Shown: positions 8,694 through 18,291, counted from the stretch's first letter. The stretch: 64,000 nt of DNA from Nioella sp. MMSF_3534 (GCF_030732985.1 NZ_JASHJX010000013.1:19653-83652); one strand, 5' to 3'. The notes: generated by a model from the sequence alone, not told the origin. Numbers and translations are program-made.

Positions 8694-9310
8694 CTTTCCC
8701 GAACAGATCAATCTGGTGACACATTGAAGGCGCCCTTGGCTGTCTTCGGTGGATCACCTGTATGTGTGAAATTGACTCAAATTAGTACGCAGCAACGAGC
8801 CTTTGCCGAGGATACGGGCAAACAGGCGTGTCCTGGCGGCTAATCTGTCAGAAAATGGATTCCAGATTCACGGACTCAAACTGCGCAATCAAAGCCTGAC
8901 TCAGCAAAAAGATTCCAGAATCACGATATTCTGTGGTGGAAGAGATGATTTTATGCCTTCTCGCCAGCTCTTGACCTGAGATCAGAATAAATTTTTGATC
9001 ATAAATGGGATTCTTTGGACGGAATCCCAAGGATAGGACCCTTTCAAAGGCTCTCGCCCGCCTGCAAGCGCCAGTAGGGCTGTCCCGTGCAGAAAGAGAG
9101 GGCCGAGTGCTGCTTCGATCCATTGATTTCCTGTGGATAAACCTGTGCATAGTCTGGATTCAGTGCTGGATTCCATAATGATATGCGGGGAAGCTGAAAC
9201 AATACCTTAATCCAGATCGAGCACGCATTCCCGGACAAGGCGTCAACATGCCCGCCTGACGGGAACTTGAAACATGCGTGCGGGGCTGATAGCTGCGAAA
9301 TCCGAGACAA
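8694..9310. other. AT-richer gene-free stretch with short repeats
   Basis: About 620 bases without a convincing gene and visibly richer in A and T than the surroundings. It contains two near-identical 14-mers, ATTCCAGATTCACG at 8859 and ATTCCAGAATCACG at 8912, a GATCA...TGATC inverted repeat near 8980-9001, and one TGTGGATAA (reverse of a consensus DnaA box) at 9132-9140. Short open frames on the minus strand (for example 8848-9150) have no recognisable protein features. It may be foreign or decayed sequence, or a long regulatory region for the ABC ATPase. Confidence 0.4.
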
Positions 9311-10405
9311 TTGATCGGAATTGCGCCCGTGCAACAGCCCCCCAGACTGGCCGTTCAGAACCTGTCCTGTGATTTCGCGGGGCGGACGGTCTTGCGGGAT
9401 GTCTCGCTGCGGGTGGCGCCGGGCGAAGTCATGTGTCTGCTCGGGCCGTCAGGGTGCGGCAAGACAACAACGCTCCGGGTTATTGCCGGGATCGAGCGGC
9501 AAAGCTCTGGCAGCGTTTCCGTCGATGGCCGTGTCCTCGCGGATGGCGCTTTGCACCTGCCGCCAGAGGCACGGGGGGTCGGGCTGATCTTTCAGGACTT
9601 CGCGCTGTTCCCGCATCTCAGCGTGGCGCAGAATATCGCGTTCGGTCTGACCGGCACCAAAACCGACAAGGCCAAGCGGGTCGAGGAACTGCTCGCCCGC
9701 GTCGATCTCAAAGGCTACGGCGACAAGGCCCCGCATATGCTGTCGGGCGGGGAACAGCAGCGCGTGGCCCTCGCCCGCGCCCTCGCCCCGCGCCCTGGCG
9801 TGATGCTGATGGATGAGCCCTTCTCGGGGCTCGACAACCGCCTGCGCGACGGCATCCGCGATGAAACGCTGGAGCTGCTGAAGGAAGAGGGCACCGCCGT
9901 CGTTCTGGTCACCCATGAACCGGAAGAGGCGATGCGGATGGCCGATCAGATCGCGCTGATGCGTGGCGGGCGGATCGTGCAGCAGGGCGCGCCCTATAAT
10001 ATCTACAACGCCCCGTGTGACCGCGATGCAGCGGCGTTTTTCTCGGACATCAACGTGATCACCGGCACCGTTCAGGGTGCCTTGACCGACACCGCTTTCG
10101 GCCAGTTCCTTGCCCCCGGGCATCCCGATGGCACCGAGGTGGAGATCATCTTTCGCCCACAACACGTCAAGATCGACTTCGACCGGGGCGGACGCGGTCC
10201 GAACCCAACCCCCCTGGACGGAGCACCTGCGCGCGGCGTGGTCGAACGGGCCCGCTTCATGGGGCATGAAAGCCTTGTGGAATTCCGCATGGATTTCAAC
10301 AACCAGATCCTCAAGGCAACGGTTCCCGCGGTCTTCCTGCCCAAGCCCGGAATGGCGCTTTGGCTGACGATCCGGCGTGACCGTTGTTTTGTTTTTGCCA
10401 AGTGA
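9311..10405 (+). CDS. Iron(III)-type ABC transporter ATP-binding protein
   Basis: A 364-residue ATPase of the FbpC/PotA type that would drive uptake of ferric iron or a related substrate. Walker A GPSGCGKTT is at 45-53, the Q-loop at FQDF (about 94-97), signature LSGGEQQRV at 144-152 and Walker B VMLMDEP at 164-170; a TOBE-type C-terminal domain follows about residue 270. The start is uncertain: TTG at 9311 or GTG at 9329, neither with a strong ribosome binding site. No permease or binding-protein gene is next to it, so it is an orphan ATPase. It is followed by tatABC on the same strand after 142 bases. Confidence 0.88.
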   Translation: MIGIAPVQQPPRLAVQNLSCDFAGRTVLRDVSLRVAPGEVMCLLGPSGCGKTTTLRVIAGIERQSSGSVSVDGRVLADGALHLPPEARGVGLIFQDFALFPHLSVAQNIAFGLTGTKTDKAKRVEELLARVDLKGYGDKAPHMLSGGEQQRVALARALAPRPGVMLMDEPFSGLDNRLRDGIRDETLELLKEEGTAVVLVTHEPEEAMRMADQIALMRGGRIVQQGAPYNIYNAPCDRDAAAFFSDINVITGTVQGALTDTAFGQFLAPGHPDGTEVEIIFRPQHVKIDFDRGGRGPNPTPLDGAPARGVVERARFMGHESLVEFRMDFNNQILKATVPAVFLPKPGMALWLTIRRDRCFVFAK

Positions 10406-10547
10406 TCCGGGCGATTGCCGCATCTTTCGGCCGTTTTCTGCCTGCATGTGACAGATTGGGGCTTTGATCCGGCCCGCAGAATCCATAGGTATATGCGGTG
10501 ACACTCACGGAGGCGGGTCATGACCGCCCCGGACAAGGGAGACTGAC

Positions 10548-10772
10548 ATGCTCAACAATATTGGCCTGCCGGGCCTTCTGCTGATCGCGGTTGTTGTCCT
10601 CGTGCTGTTTGGCCGTGGCAAGATCGCGGGCCTCATGGGCGAAGTGGGCAAAGGCATCACCGCATTCAAGCGCGGCGTCCGCGACGGCACCGAGGAAATC
10701 GAGAACGCGGCCAATGAAGATGGCGAAGCGGCCCGCGACGTGACCCCCGAACGCGATCGTGAAAACGCCTGA
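10548..10772 (+). CDS. tatA: Twin-arginine translocase subunit TatA
   Basis: A 74-residue protein with one N-terminal transmembrane segment ([13 protein letters not shown]), the short FGRGKI hinge, and an amphipathic helix followed by a polar acidic tail. TatA oligomers form the pore for folded proteins carrying twin-arginine signals. AAGGGAGACTGAC before the ATG is a good ribosome binding site. It leads the tatA-tatB-tatC cluster; tatB follows after 41 bases. Confidence 0.96.
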   Translation: MLNNIGLPGLLLIAVVVLVLFGRGKIAGLMGEVGKGITAFKRGVRDGTEEIENAANEDGEAARDVTPERDRENA

Positions 10773-10813
10773 TCCCCGGCTTGGGGTCGGCACAGTCGGG
10801 TTGAGGGACTGCC

Positions 10814-11320
10814 ATGTTTGACATCGGCATGTGGGAACTGATGGTCGTGGGCATCGTGGCGTTGATCGTCGTGGGGCCCAAGGACCTGCCCAAGATGTTC
10901 AGAACGCTCGGTCAGGTGACCGGGCGCATCCGTGCAATGGCACGCGAGTTCCAGACCACCATGAACGCCGCCGCCAGTGAGACCGGGCTCGACGAGATGG
11001 CCAAGGATCTCAAGAAGGCGACCGACATAACCCGCGACCTGCGCAAGGTGACCAGCCCCCGCAAGATGGGGATGGAGGCGGTGAAGAAAGCCGCCGGGTC
11101 CGCGCTGGATGACGAGGCAGAGGCTGACCGCCCCCTGACCGAAACCGAGAAGCTGGCGCAACAGCGCCGCCAGGAGGCCGAGGCGCGCGTTGCCGCCGCG
11201 CAGGAACGGGCCGCCGCCCGCGCCAGTGCCGCCGCCGAGGCCGCCGAGGACGCAGCCGCCATCGCAGATGATGACCTGCCGCCCCCGGCAGAGACCCGCA
11301 CCGGAACCGCCGACACATGA
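10814..11320 (+). CDS. tatB: Twin-arginine translocase subunit TatB
   Basis: A 168-residue protein with the family N terminus MFDIGMWELMVVGIVALIVV (one membrane helix), the GPKDLP hinge, an amphipathic helix, and a long Ala/Glu/Arg-rich tail predicted to be helical or coiled. TatB and TatC form the receptor for twin-arginine signal peptides. Its stop overlaps the tatC start by four bases (ATGA), indicating translational coupling. Confidence 0.95.
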   Translation: MFDIGMWELMVVGIVALIVVGPKDLPKMFRTLGQVTGRIRAMAREFQTTMNAAASETGLDEMAKDLKKATDITRDLRKVTSPRKMGMEAVKKAAGSALDDEAEADRPLTETEKLAQQRRQEAEARVAAAQERAAARASAAAEAAEDAAAIADDDLPPPAETRTGTADT

Positions 11321-12219
11321 AAAAAGACGAGATCGAAGACAGTTCCGCCCCGCTGATCGAGCATCTGGCAGAGCTTCGGACCCGCCTGATCTGGTCGGTG
11401 CTGGCCTTCGTGATCGCCATGGTGGCCTGTTTCACCGTGGCAGAACCGATCCTGGAGTTCCTGTTCCAACCGATCCGCACGATCCTGCTGGAGCGGGGGG
11501 AAGACCCGCGGCTGATCTTCACCGCCCCGCAGGAAAAATTCTTCACCCTGATCCGGGTATCGGTCGTTGTAGGCTTTGGCCTGGCCTTCCCGGTCATCGC
11601 CTACCAGATGTGGCGGTTCGTGGCGCCGGGGCTCTACAAGACGGAAAAGAATGCGTTTCTTCCCTTCCTGATTGCCTCGCCCCTGTTGTTCCTGGCAGGC
11701 GCGGCTTTCGCCCATTTCGTGGTGACGCCGCTGGCGATGCGGTTTTTCATCGGGTTTTCCGACGTGATCCCGGCGCTGACCTCGCTGATCACGGGGATGG
11801 AATCCGGCGTCGAACCCGGCTCGAACGAAGAGTTGCAGACCATCTTCCTGGGCTCGGTCAAGGAATCGCTCGACCTGGAGCTCAAGTTCATCTTCGCCTT
11901 CGGCATCTGTTTCCAACTGCCAGTGCTGCTGACCCTGATGGGCAAGGCCGGGTTGGTCTCGGCCGAAGGGCTTGGAAACGTTCGCAAATATGCTGTGGTG
12001 GGCATTCTGGTTCTGGCCGCACTCGTGACGCCGCCCGATGTCATCACGCAGCTCATTCTTTTCGTTGTGGTCTATGGTCTCTACGAGATTTCCATCCAGT
12101 TGGTGAAACTGGTGGAGCGCAAGCGCGAGAAGGATCTGCGGGCAGAGGGGCTTTGGGTGGATGATGAGGAGGAGGCCGACAGCTCTGCCGAAACCGAAGC
12201 CGAGGATAGCTCGAAATGA
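11317..12219 (+). CDS. tatC: Twin-arginine translocase subunit TatC
   Basis: A 300-residue polytopic membrane protein, the core of the Tat receptor. The N-terminal motif PLIEHLAELRTRLIWS and the periplasmic FTAPQEKFFTLIRV block are typical, followed by several hydrophobic helices. The C terminus is extended and acidic (DDEEEADSSAETEAEDSSK), probably cytoplasmic and disordered. Its stop overlaps the start of the downstream ATPase gene by four bases. Confidence 0.96.
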   Translation: MKKDEIEDSSAPLIEHLAELRTRLIWSVLAFVIAMVACFTVAEPILEFLFQPIRTILLERGEDPRLIFTAPQEKFFTLIRVSVVVGFGLAFPVIAYQMWRFVAPGLYKTEKNAFLPFLIASPLLFLAGAAFAHFVVTPLAMRFFIGFSDVIPALTSLITGMESGVEPGSNEELQTIFLGSVKESLDLELKFIFAFGICFQLPVLLTLMGKAGLVSAEGLGNVRKYAVVGILVLAALVTPPDVITQLILFVVVYGLYEISIQLVKLVERKREKDLRAEGLWVDDEEEADSSAETEAEDSSK

Positions 12220-13058
12220 GCGATGACGGCGACCTGAAGCGGATCGCCGAGGCGCTGGAACGTCTGCGCCCCGCGCCCGCTGCAGCGCCGGACTGGTCTG
12301 CCGCAACCGCCTTTGTCTGGCACGCCGACCCGGATCGGCTGGACCCGGTCGAGACCGTCAATCGCGTGGACCTGTCACTGCTTCTGGGCATCAACCGGGC
12401 GCGCGATATCCTGATGGAGAACACCCGCCAGTTCGCAGATGGTCTGCCCGCCAACAATGCCCTTCTCTGGGGCTCTCGGGGGATGGGAAAATCCTCTCTC
12501 GTCAAGGCGGTGCACGGCGCGATTGAAGCGGATTTCCCGGATCTGAAACTGGTTGAGGTGCAGCGCGAAGACCTGCCGTCGATCGGGCGCTTGCTGGCCA
12601 TTCTGCGCAAGGCGCCTGTGCGGATCATTCTCTTCTGCGATGACCTCAGCTTCAGCCATGACGATCAGCACTACAAGTCGCTCAAGGCGGTGCTGGATGG
12701 CGGGGTCGAGGGCCGGCCCGACAACGTGATCTTCTATGCCACGTCGAACCGCCGCCACCTGATGCCACGCGACATGATCGAGAATGAACGCTCCAGCGCC
12801 ATCAACCCGTCAGAGGCGGTGGAGGAAAAGGTGTCTTTGTCGGATCGCTTCGGACTCTGGCTCGGCTTCCACCCCTGCGATCAGGACGCCTATCTGGCGA
12901 TGATCCGGGGCTATTGCGACGCCTATGGGGTCGAGATCGACGATGGCACATTGCGCGCCGAAGCCATTGAATGGCAGGCCACGCGCGGGGCGCGCTCGGG
13001 CCGGGTGGCGTGGCAGTATTTCACCGATCTGGCCGGACGCAGGGGCGTCAGGATCTGA
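12216..13058 (+). CDS. DUF815-family AAA ATPase
   Basis: A 280-residue P-loop ATPase. Walker A GSRGMGKSS is at about 86-94, and the Walker B region FCDDLSF lies near 140-146; an Arg-rich block YATSNRRHLMPRDM follows, characteristic of the DUF815 family. The family is widespread in Alphaproteobacteria without an agreed function. It is translationally coupled to tatC (ATGA overlap), so co-expression with the Tat system is likely, though a functional link is only inference. A bidirectional terminator follows. Confidence 0.9.
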   Translation: MSDDGDLKRIAEALERLRPAPAAAPDWSAATAFVWHADPDRLDPVETVNRVDLSLLLGINRARDILMENTRQFADGLPANNALLWGSRGMGKSSLVKAVHGAIEADFPDLKLVEVQREDLPSIGRLLAILRKAPVRIILFCDDLSFSHDDQHYKSLKAVLDGGVEGRPDNVIFYATSNRRHLMPRDMIENERSSAINPSEAVEEKVSLSDRFGLWLGFHPCDQDAYLAMIRGYCDAYGVEIDDGTLRAEAIEWQATRGARSGRVAWQYFTDLAGRRGVRI

Positions 13059-13081
13059 TCGCAACCCACTGACCGGAAAAG

Positions 13082-13110
13082 AAAAGGGCACCCAGTGGGT
13101 GCCCGTTTTC
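13082..13110. terminator. Bidirectional intrinsic terminator between convergent genes
   Basis: GGGCACCC-AGT-GGGTGCCC forms a perfect eight-base-pair stem with a three-base loop, with TTTT on the plus-strand side and AAAA before it (TTTT on the minus strand). It serves the tatABC-DUF815 operon and the convergent nlpD gene. Confidence 0.9.
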
Positions 13111-13111
13111 G

Positions 13112-14242
13112 TTACTCGATATAGGGGGTCGGATCGACCGACTCGAAGCCTTGCCGCACCTCGAAATGCAGGAAGGCGGGGTCGCCTTCGCCGACATCCG
13201 CAATGGTCTGGCCCCGCGAAACCGTGTCGCCCCGTTCCACGCGGATATTGTCGATATTGGCATAGACCGTCAGCAGGTTGCCGGGGTGGCGCAGCACCAG
13301 GATTGGCACCTGATCGGTGTCGCGGGTGATGGCCGCGACTTCACCCGCCGCAGCCGCACGAACCGGCGTTCCGGCAGAGGCAGACAGGTCGATGCCTTCG
13401 TTCCGGGCGCTGTAGGGGCGCAGGATCTGGCCGGGCACCGGGCGCTGCATCTGCGGTTCGGAATTGGCCGCCGCCGTTTCCTCGGGCGTCGGGGTGGGCG
13501 CATCCAATGCCGGGGCCTCGGGCAGTTCCGCGGTCGAGATCGCCTCCGGCAACGGCTCTGACGCCGATGGCGGCACCGGCGTGGTGGAATTGCCGGGGCT
13601 ATTGCCGTCCGGGGAGTCCGATGCCTCTTCCAGCACGATCGGGATGATCAGGAACTGACCCTCGCGCACTGTCAGTTCCGGCCCCAGCCCGTTCCAATCC
13701 GCAAGCGACCGCACAGACACGCCATAAAGCCGCGAGACGGAATAGGCGGTTTCCCCGCGCGCCACGCGGTGGCGGACGGGTTCGGCCCCGCCCTGAACCT
13801 GCAGCACGGGCGCAGAAGGTGCCGCCGGTGCATCCGCATCCGCCCGGTCGATGGCCGCCGAAGCGATGGAGGTGATGTCGGTGGTGCTGGCGGACGCCCC
13901 CGGCGGGGTGATCCGGCGGGGCAGGGCCAAGACCTCGCCATCGCGCAGGATGTCGGTCTCGTTGCGTCCATTGAAGCGCGCCAGTTCGCCGGCATCCATG
14001 CCGATCCGGTTGGCCACCGTGCTCAGGCTGTCGCCCCGGTTGGCGACGACCACCTGATAGGTGGGGTAGGTGATCAGCCCGAACTGATCCGGTTCCGGAC
14101 GCGCGGCGGTGGCCGCCTCGCGGACGGGCGCGGCGGCGTTGATGCCGTTGTTTCGGAAATCGAAATCGAAGCCACCCGGCGTGTTGCAGGCCGCCAGAAG
14201 CGGCAGGGTCAGGCCCAGGGCGAGCATGGGAAATCTGGTCAT
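13112..14242 (-). CDS. nlpD: NlpD-like lipoprotein: two LysM domains and a degenerate LytM domain
   Basis: A 376-residue envelope protein that would bind peptidoglycan and activate an amidase at cell division. A lipoprotein signal ends in LAAC with Cys19; LysM domains lie at about 62-108 and 157-200, a Pro/Ser/Glu linker at 205-270 and a LytM (peptidase M23) domain at 275-375. Two zinc ligands are lost: the first His of HxGxD is Asn281 (NEGID) and the first His of HxH is Phe (FLHF, only His359 kept), as expected of a non-catalytic NlpD/EnvC-type activator. The ATG at 14242 gives the lipobox; upstream frame extension is spurious. It follows surE-pcm, the classical gene order. Confidence 0.9.
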   Translation of the reverse strand: MTRFPMLALGLTLPLLAACNTPGGFDFDFRNNGINAAAPVREAATAARPEPDQFGLITYPTYQVVVANRGDSLSTVANRIGMDAGELARFNGRNETDILRDGEVLALPRRITPPGASASTTDITSIASAAIDRADADAPAAPSAPVLQVQGGAEPVRHRVARGETAYSVSRLYGVSVRSLADWNGLGPELTVREGQFLIIPIVLEEASDSPDGNSPGNSTTPVPPSASEPLPEAISTAELPEAPALDAPTPTPEETAAANSEPQMQRPVPGQILRPYSARNEGIDLSASAGTPVRAAAAGEVAAITRDTDQVPILVLRHPGNLLTVYANIDNIRVERGDTVSRGQTIADVGEGDPAFLHFEVRQGFESVDPTPYIE

Positions 14243-14371
14243 CGGCACTGCAACCTCAATTCTATCTGGTTCAAAAGCCCCTTGGAAACGGGGTCTTGCC
14301 GCGGCAATTGTCCCGCAGCTTTTGCAGGGTTTTACACGCGAATCGCCTTGGGTTTCCAGCCCCAAGGCCGT

Positions 14372-15013
14372 TCAGTCCTGCGCCATGCCCTCGATCAGCG
14401 GAACGAAGCGCACCGGGCAGAGCTCGTCATAATGCAGACCTTGCGCGGTCTTGGTGACCTTGATCAGGCTTTGCACCGCGTCCGACTGGCCGACGGGCAG
14501 CACCATGATGCCGCCCATCTTCAACTGTGCAAGCAGCGGCCCCGGCGGGTCTTCGGCGGCGGCGGTCACGATGATCCGGTCAAAGGGCGCCTGTTCTGGC
14601 AGGCCAAAACTGCCATCGCCGGTGATCACGGTGATGTTGTTCAAGCCCATGAAATGAAACAGTTTTTCCGAGTCCCGCGTCAGGCGGCGGTGGCGATCCA
14701 CCGTGTAGACCCGGCGCGCGAGGTGGCTCAGGATTGCGGCCTGATAACCCGACCCGGTCCCGACCTCCAACACCTTGTCGCGCGGTTCTACTTTCAGCGC
14801 CTGCGTCATCATCCCGACAACCGAAGGCTGGCTGATCGTCTGGCCGGAACTGATCGGCAGGGGCATATCGTCATAGGCCCGCGCCTCGAAATGGCCCTTC
14901 ACGAACAGACCGCGATCGACCTTCTCCATGGCGCCAAGCGTGCGCGAGTCCGTCACCCCCTTCTGGCGAAGGTGGAACAGGAACTGCATCTTCTGCTCGG
15001 CATCCCAGGTCAT
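14372..15013 (-). CDS. pcm: Protein-L-isoaspartate O-methyltransferase
   Basis: A 213-residue SAM-dependent enzyme that repairs isoaspartyl residues in aged proteins. The family blocks are present: [20 protein letters not shown] near the N-terminal third and the SAM-binding [14 protein letters not shown]. Its ATG overlaps the surE stop by four bases, so surE and pcm are coupled. nlpD follows after about 130 bases. Confidence 0.95.
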   Translation of the reverse strand: MTWDAEQKMQFLFHLRQKGVTDSRTLGAMEKVDRGLFVKGHFEARAYDDMPLPISSGQTISQPSVVGMMTQALKVEPRDKVLEVGTGSGYQAAILSHLARRVYTVDRHRRLTRDSEKLFHFMGLNNITVITGDGSFGLPEQAPFDRIIVTAAAEDPPGPLLAQLKMGGIMVLPVGQSDAVQSLIKVTKTAQGLHYDELCPVRFVPLIEGMAQD

Positions 15014-15795
15014 TCGAGCCGCGCCTTCAGATCGGCCAGCACGTTATGGGCCGTCAGGTCGGCGCGCAGCGGCGTGACCGAGATGAAGCCGTCCAGATTG
15101 GCCTGTGCGTCGCTGTCGGGCGCGGTCGGGTTGTGCTGGCTGCCACCCGTGATCCACAGGAAGCGGCGTCCATTCGGGGCGCTGTGCGGCTGTGCGGAAA
15201 AATGCGTGCCCCGCCGAAAGCCCTGGCGCACCACGCGGCGGCCCTTGACCTGGCTGGCCGGGACGGGCGGGAAATTGACGTTGTAGAAGGTGCGGTAATC
15301 TTCCTCATCCCAATGCCCATGATCCAGAAGCGCGCGAATGGTGGCGGCCCCGTGCTGCAGCGCCGCCTCGAACGGGTCATCCAGTTGCAGGTTGTCGGGC
15401 CCGAAATACTGCGAGAGCGCGACCGAGGGCACGCCTTGCAACGCGGCCTCCATGGCTGCGCCTATGGTGCCGGAATACAAGACGTTTTCAGCGGCATTGT
15501 TGCCCCGGTTGACGCCCGACAGCACCAGGTCGGGGCGGCTGTCCTTCATCACGTCATGGAGCCCCGCCAGAACGCAGTCTGCGGGCGTGCCTTCCGCCGC
15601 GTAGCGGTTGGCCCCGAGGCGGGAAATCATCGTGGGGTGCACATAGCTGATGCAATGGCCGACTCCCGATTGTTCGAAGGCGGGCGCGACGGTCCAGACC
15701 TCTCCCTCCGGGCCCGCGATTTCGCGCGCGATGGCCTCCATCACCTTGAGGCCGGGGGCGTTGATGCCGTCGTCATTGGTGATGAGAATGCGCAT
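15010..15795 (-). CDS. surE: 5'/3'-nucleotidase SurE
   Basis: A 261-residue metal-dependent nucleoside monophosphate phosphatase. The N terminus [15 protein letters not shown] carries the metal-binding Asp8 and Asp9, and SGVNRGNN near residue 95 is the second metal/substrate motif. The ATG at 15795 is preceded by AAAGGCGG; an upstream open extension to 15864 is not conserved. It heads the surE-pcm-nlpD group associated with stationary-phase survival. Confidence 0.95.
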   Translation of the reverse strand: MRILITNDDGINAPGLKVMEAIAREIAGPEGEVWTVAPAFEQSGVGHCISYVHPTMISRLGANRYAAEGTPADCVLAGLHDVMKDSRPDLVLSGVNRGNNAAENVLYSGTIGAAMEAALQGVPSVALSQYFGPDNLQLDDPFEAALQHGAATIRALLDHGHWDEEDYRTFYNVNFPPVPASQVKGRRVVRQGFRRGTHFSAQPHSAPNGRRFLWITGGSQHNPTAPDSDAQANLDGFISVTPLRADLTAHNVLADLKARLE

Positions 15796-15870
15796 GAAAC
15801 CGCCTTTGAAAACCTGCCGATACGCCCTGTTAGCCGAGGGGGCAGGTCCGGTAAAGGGGCGCAAAGGGGT

Positions 15871-16566
15871 TCAGGCTGTCCGGATGCCCCGCAGGGCCTC
15901 CCACACCAGCAGGGCCACGCCTGCGCCGGTGGCCGCCACGAAGGCCGTAGAGCCGCCCAGATTGGCAACGATCACGCCGACCAAAGCCCAGATGGCCGCG
16001 ACCGCATAGGCGGGTTGCGGCATCACGCGTAGCACTGCCACCGCCGTTCCCAGGGCCCCTGCAAGGCCGATCCAACTGCCGACCAGCGGAGTTAGGGCGG
16101 TGAAGCCCACGACAGTGGTCGTCAGTGCCACCCAGGACGCCGCCGTCAGCCAGCCAGCCAGTAGGGCCAGCGGGACGTGCATCCACCATGTCTCGGGGGT
16201 TTTCAGGCCCGCGCGCAAGGCCAGCAGCGCGCCGCCAAGCATGATCCAGATCGTGACCGTGGCCATGACGGGAGAGACCTGCGCAATCCCGATCCATGCC
16301 GCGCCAATGGCTTGGGTGACGAAAAGCGGCCAGCGCGTGGCGTCCCATCCTGCATCCGTATCGCGTTTGACTAACCCATAAAAAGCATTCAGGATCAGGG
16401 CGATAAAGATCACACCCCAGATCGAGAACGCATAGCCCGCAGGGGTGAGCGGCAGGTCTTCGACCGGATAGGGGAAAGCCGCCGGGTCGAACCCGCCAAA
16501 GCCCGAAGACATGGCAGACCCCGCCGCGAAGGCCAGCGCGCCGCAGACGACTGCAATGGCCTTCAT
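15871..16566 (-). CDS. TspO/MBR-like multispanning membrane protein
   Basis: A 231-residue very hydrophobic protein with about six membrane helices and many Trp residues. The region PLTPAGYAFSIWGVIFIAL and the Trp-rich helices resemble distant tryptophan-rich sensory proteins, which bind tetrapyrroles or regulate photosynthesis genes in relatives. The ATG at 16566 (MKAIAVV) starts the first hydrophobic helix; the open upstream extension is antisense-free but overlaps serS and is rejected. It sits 31 bases after serS on the same strand, so co-transcription is likely. Confidence 0.7.
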   Translation of the reverse strand: MKAIAVVCGALAFAAGSAMSSGFGGFDPAAFPYPVEDLPLTPAGYAFSIWGVIFIALILNAFYGLVKRDTDAGWDATRWPLFVTQAIGAAWIGIAQVSPVMATVTIWIMLGGALLALRAGLKTPETWWMHVPLALLAGWLTAASWVALTTTVVGFTALTPLVGSWIGLAGALGTAVAVLRVMPQPAYAVAAIWALVGVIVANLGGSTAFVAATGAGVALLVWEALRGIRTA

Positions 16567-16597
16567 CTGGGGCGTGCCGCCGTCGCTTGGCGCGGGC

Positions 16598-17890
16598 TCA
16601 GACAAGCGAACCGTCCGCTGCCAGCCGGGTCTTGCCGCCCAGATAGGGGTGCAGCGCCTCGGGCAGATCGACCGATCCGTCCGCCTGCTGGCCGTTCTCC
16701 AGCACCGCAATGAGGCAGCGGCCCACGGCCACGCCGGACCCGTTCAGCGTGTGAACGAATTCCGGCTTGCCGCCGCCTGTGGGCCGGAACCGGGCATTCA
16801 TCCGCCGTGCCTGGAAGTCGCCGCAGACGGAACAGGAGCTGATCTCGCGATAGGTGTTCTGGCCGGGCAGCCACACCTCGATATCATGGGTCCGCCGCGC
16901 GCCCGCGCCCATATCGCCGGTGCAGAGCACCACGGTACGGTACGGAAGCCCCAGTTTTTCAAGGATTCCCTGCGCGCAGTCGGTCATCCGGTCCAGCTCC
17001 GCGCGGGAGTGGTCTGGATGGGTGATGGACACCATCTCCACCTTCTCGAACTGGTGCTGGCGCAGCATGCCGGCGGTGTCGCGCCCTGCGCTGCCGGCTT
17101 CCGAGCGGAAGCAGAGCGAATGCGCGGTGTAGCGGCGGGGCAGGTGGCTTTCCTCGACGATGTGACCGGCAACGATATTGGTGAGCGGCACCTCGGAGGT
17201 CGGGATCAGCCACCAGCCTTCGCGGGTCTGATAGCTGTCTTCGCCGAATTTCGGCAGCTGGCCGGTGCCATACATGGTTTCCGACAGCACCAGAACGGGC
17301 GGGTTCACTTCCGTCAGTCCGTTCTCAACCGTATGAATATCCAGCATAAATTGCGCGAGCGCCCGGTGCAGGCGGGCCACACCGCCCGACAGCATCACGA
17401 AGCGCGAGCCGGAAAGCTTGGCCGCCGTCTCGAAATCCATGCCGTCTTGAGTGGCGGCAAGCTCGTAGTGTTCCCTGGGGTCGAACGCGAACTCCCTGGG
17501 CGTGCCCCACCGGTGGATTTCCACATTGTCGGCCTCGTCCGATCCGTCCGGCACATCCTCATGGGGGAGGTTCGGCAGCGCCTCCAACAGCTCCTTCAGG
17601 GCCACATCCTTGGATTTGGCATCCTCCTCCAGCCGCGCGATTTCGTCTTTCTTTTCAGCGACTAAGGCGCGCAGCCGTTCGAACTCCGCCTCATCGCCGG
17701 AGGCCTTGGCCTTCCCCACATCCTTGGAGGCCGCATTGCGCTCGGCCTGCGCGGATTCCGCCGCAGAAATGCAGGCGCGGCGCTCTTCATCAATCGCCAG
17801 AATGGCGGGCGATTGCGGCGGCAGGCCACGGCGGGCCATGGCGGTATCAAAAGCGGCGGGGTTGTCTCGGATGGCGCGGATATCGTGCAT
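16598..17890 (-). CDS. serS: Seryl-tRNA synthetase
   Basis: A 430-residue class II synthetase charging tRNA-Ser and tRNA-Sec-type acceptors with serine. The first 110 residues form the tRNA-binding helical arm, rich in Glu, Ala and Lys. Motif 2 is seen as [20 protein letters not shown] and motif 3 as [16 protein letters not shown]. The ATG at 17890 is preceded by AAAGAGG. A G/C-rich repeat patch lies immediately upstream. Confidence 0.96.
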   Translation of the reverse strand: MHDIRAIRDNPAAFDTAMARRGLPPQSPAILAIDEERRACISAAESAQAERNAASKDVGKAKASGDEAEFERLRALVAEKKDEIARLEEDAKSKDVALKELLEALPNLPHEDVPDGSDEADNVEIHRWGTPREFAFDPREHYELAATQDGMDFETAAKLSGSRFVMLSGGVARLHRALAQFMLDIHTVENGLTEVNPPVLVLSETMYGTGQLPKFGEDSYQTREGWWLIPTSEVPLTNIVAGHIVEESHLPRRYTAHSLCFRSEAGSAGRDTAGMLRQHQFEKVEMVSITHPDHSRAELDRMTDCAQGILEKLGLPYRTVVLCTGDMGAGARRTHDIEVWLPGQNTYREISSCSVCGDFQARRMNARFRPTGGGKPEFVHTLNGSGVAVGRCLIAVLENGQQADGSVDLPEALHPYLGGKTRLAADGSLV

Positions 17891-17975
17891 TCTGGGCCTC
17901 TTTCGGCGGGCGTTTCGCAGGTTCTATGCCCGAAACCGGGGCGGGTTTGAACCCTGAAATGAGGGGGGTGCCATG

Positions 17976-18014
17976 CGTACACCCCCCGTACACCCCCTGT
18001 GCACCCCCCGTACA
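17976..18014. repeat. Tandem 11-base repeats upstream of serS
   Basis: CGTACACCCCC occurs twice in tandem (17976 and 17987), followed by the variant TGTGCACCCCC at 17998 and a partial fourth unit CGTACAG at 18009. It lies 86-124 bases upstream of the serS start. Confidence 0.85.
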
Positions 18015-18096
18015 GACAGATCGGCGGTTGGGGCGGGGTGTCCTGCCCCGCGAAAGGGGGGAGGCTCGCCTGCGCGGGGGTGACAGGGGGAGCGGT

Positions 18097-18213
18097 ATCG
18101 ACGACGCGCGTGGGGGCGATGCTGCCTCTCTTCGGAGCGCTTTATCCCGGCCAAGCCCGGATGACCTCAATCGTCTGCGCAGGCGTCAGCCAAATCGCCT
18201 CCGCGTGGGAGCG
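18097..18213. repeat. 117-base direct repeat, copy A
   Basis: It starts ATCGACGACGCGCGTGGGGG and ends CCGCGTGGGAGCG. It matches copy B base for base in length and at most positions, including GAGCGCTTTATCCCGGCCAA and CAGCCAAATCGCCTCCGCGT. The two copies are 195 bases apart. The gap between them is G/C-rich with an eight-base C run. Confidence 0.9.
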
Positions 18214-18291
18214 GTGAGGGGGGACGGTCGCGCCAGTGGCACGGCGCAAGCCCCCCGAACGCGATGGCGCGCGACGCCCCCCCCAAGCGCC

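Noticed and set aside
9132..9140. TGTGGATAA, a consensus DnaA box in an AT-richer gap, as a replication origin
   Set aside because: Only one box was found and there is no cluster, no dnaA, hemE or parAB nearby. A single nine-base match is expected by chance.
8848..9150. A 100-codon minus-strand frame in the AT-richer gap as a gene
   Set aside because: No recognisable domain, no good ribosome binding site, and overlapping frames of similar length exist on the same strand.
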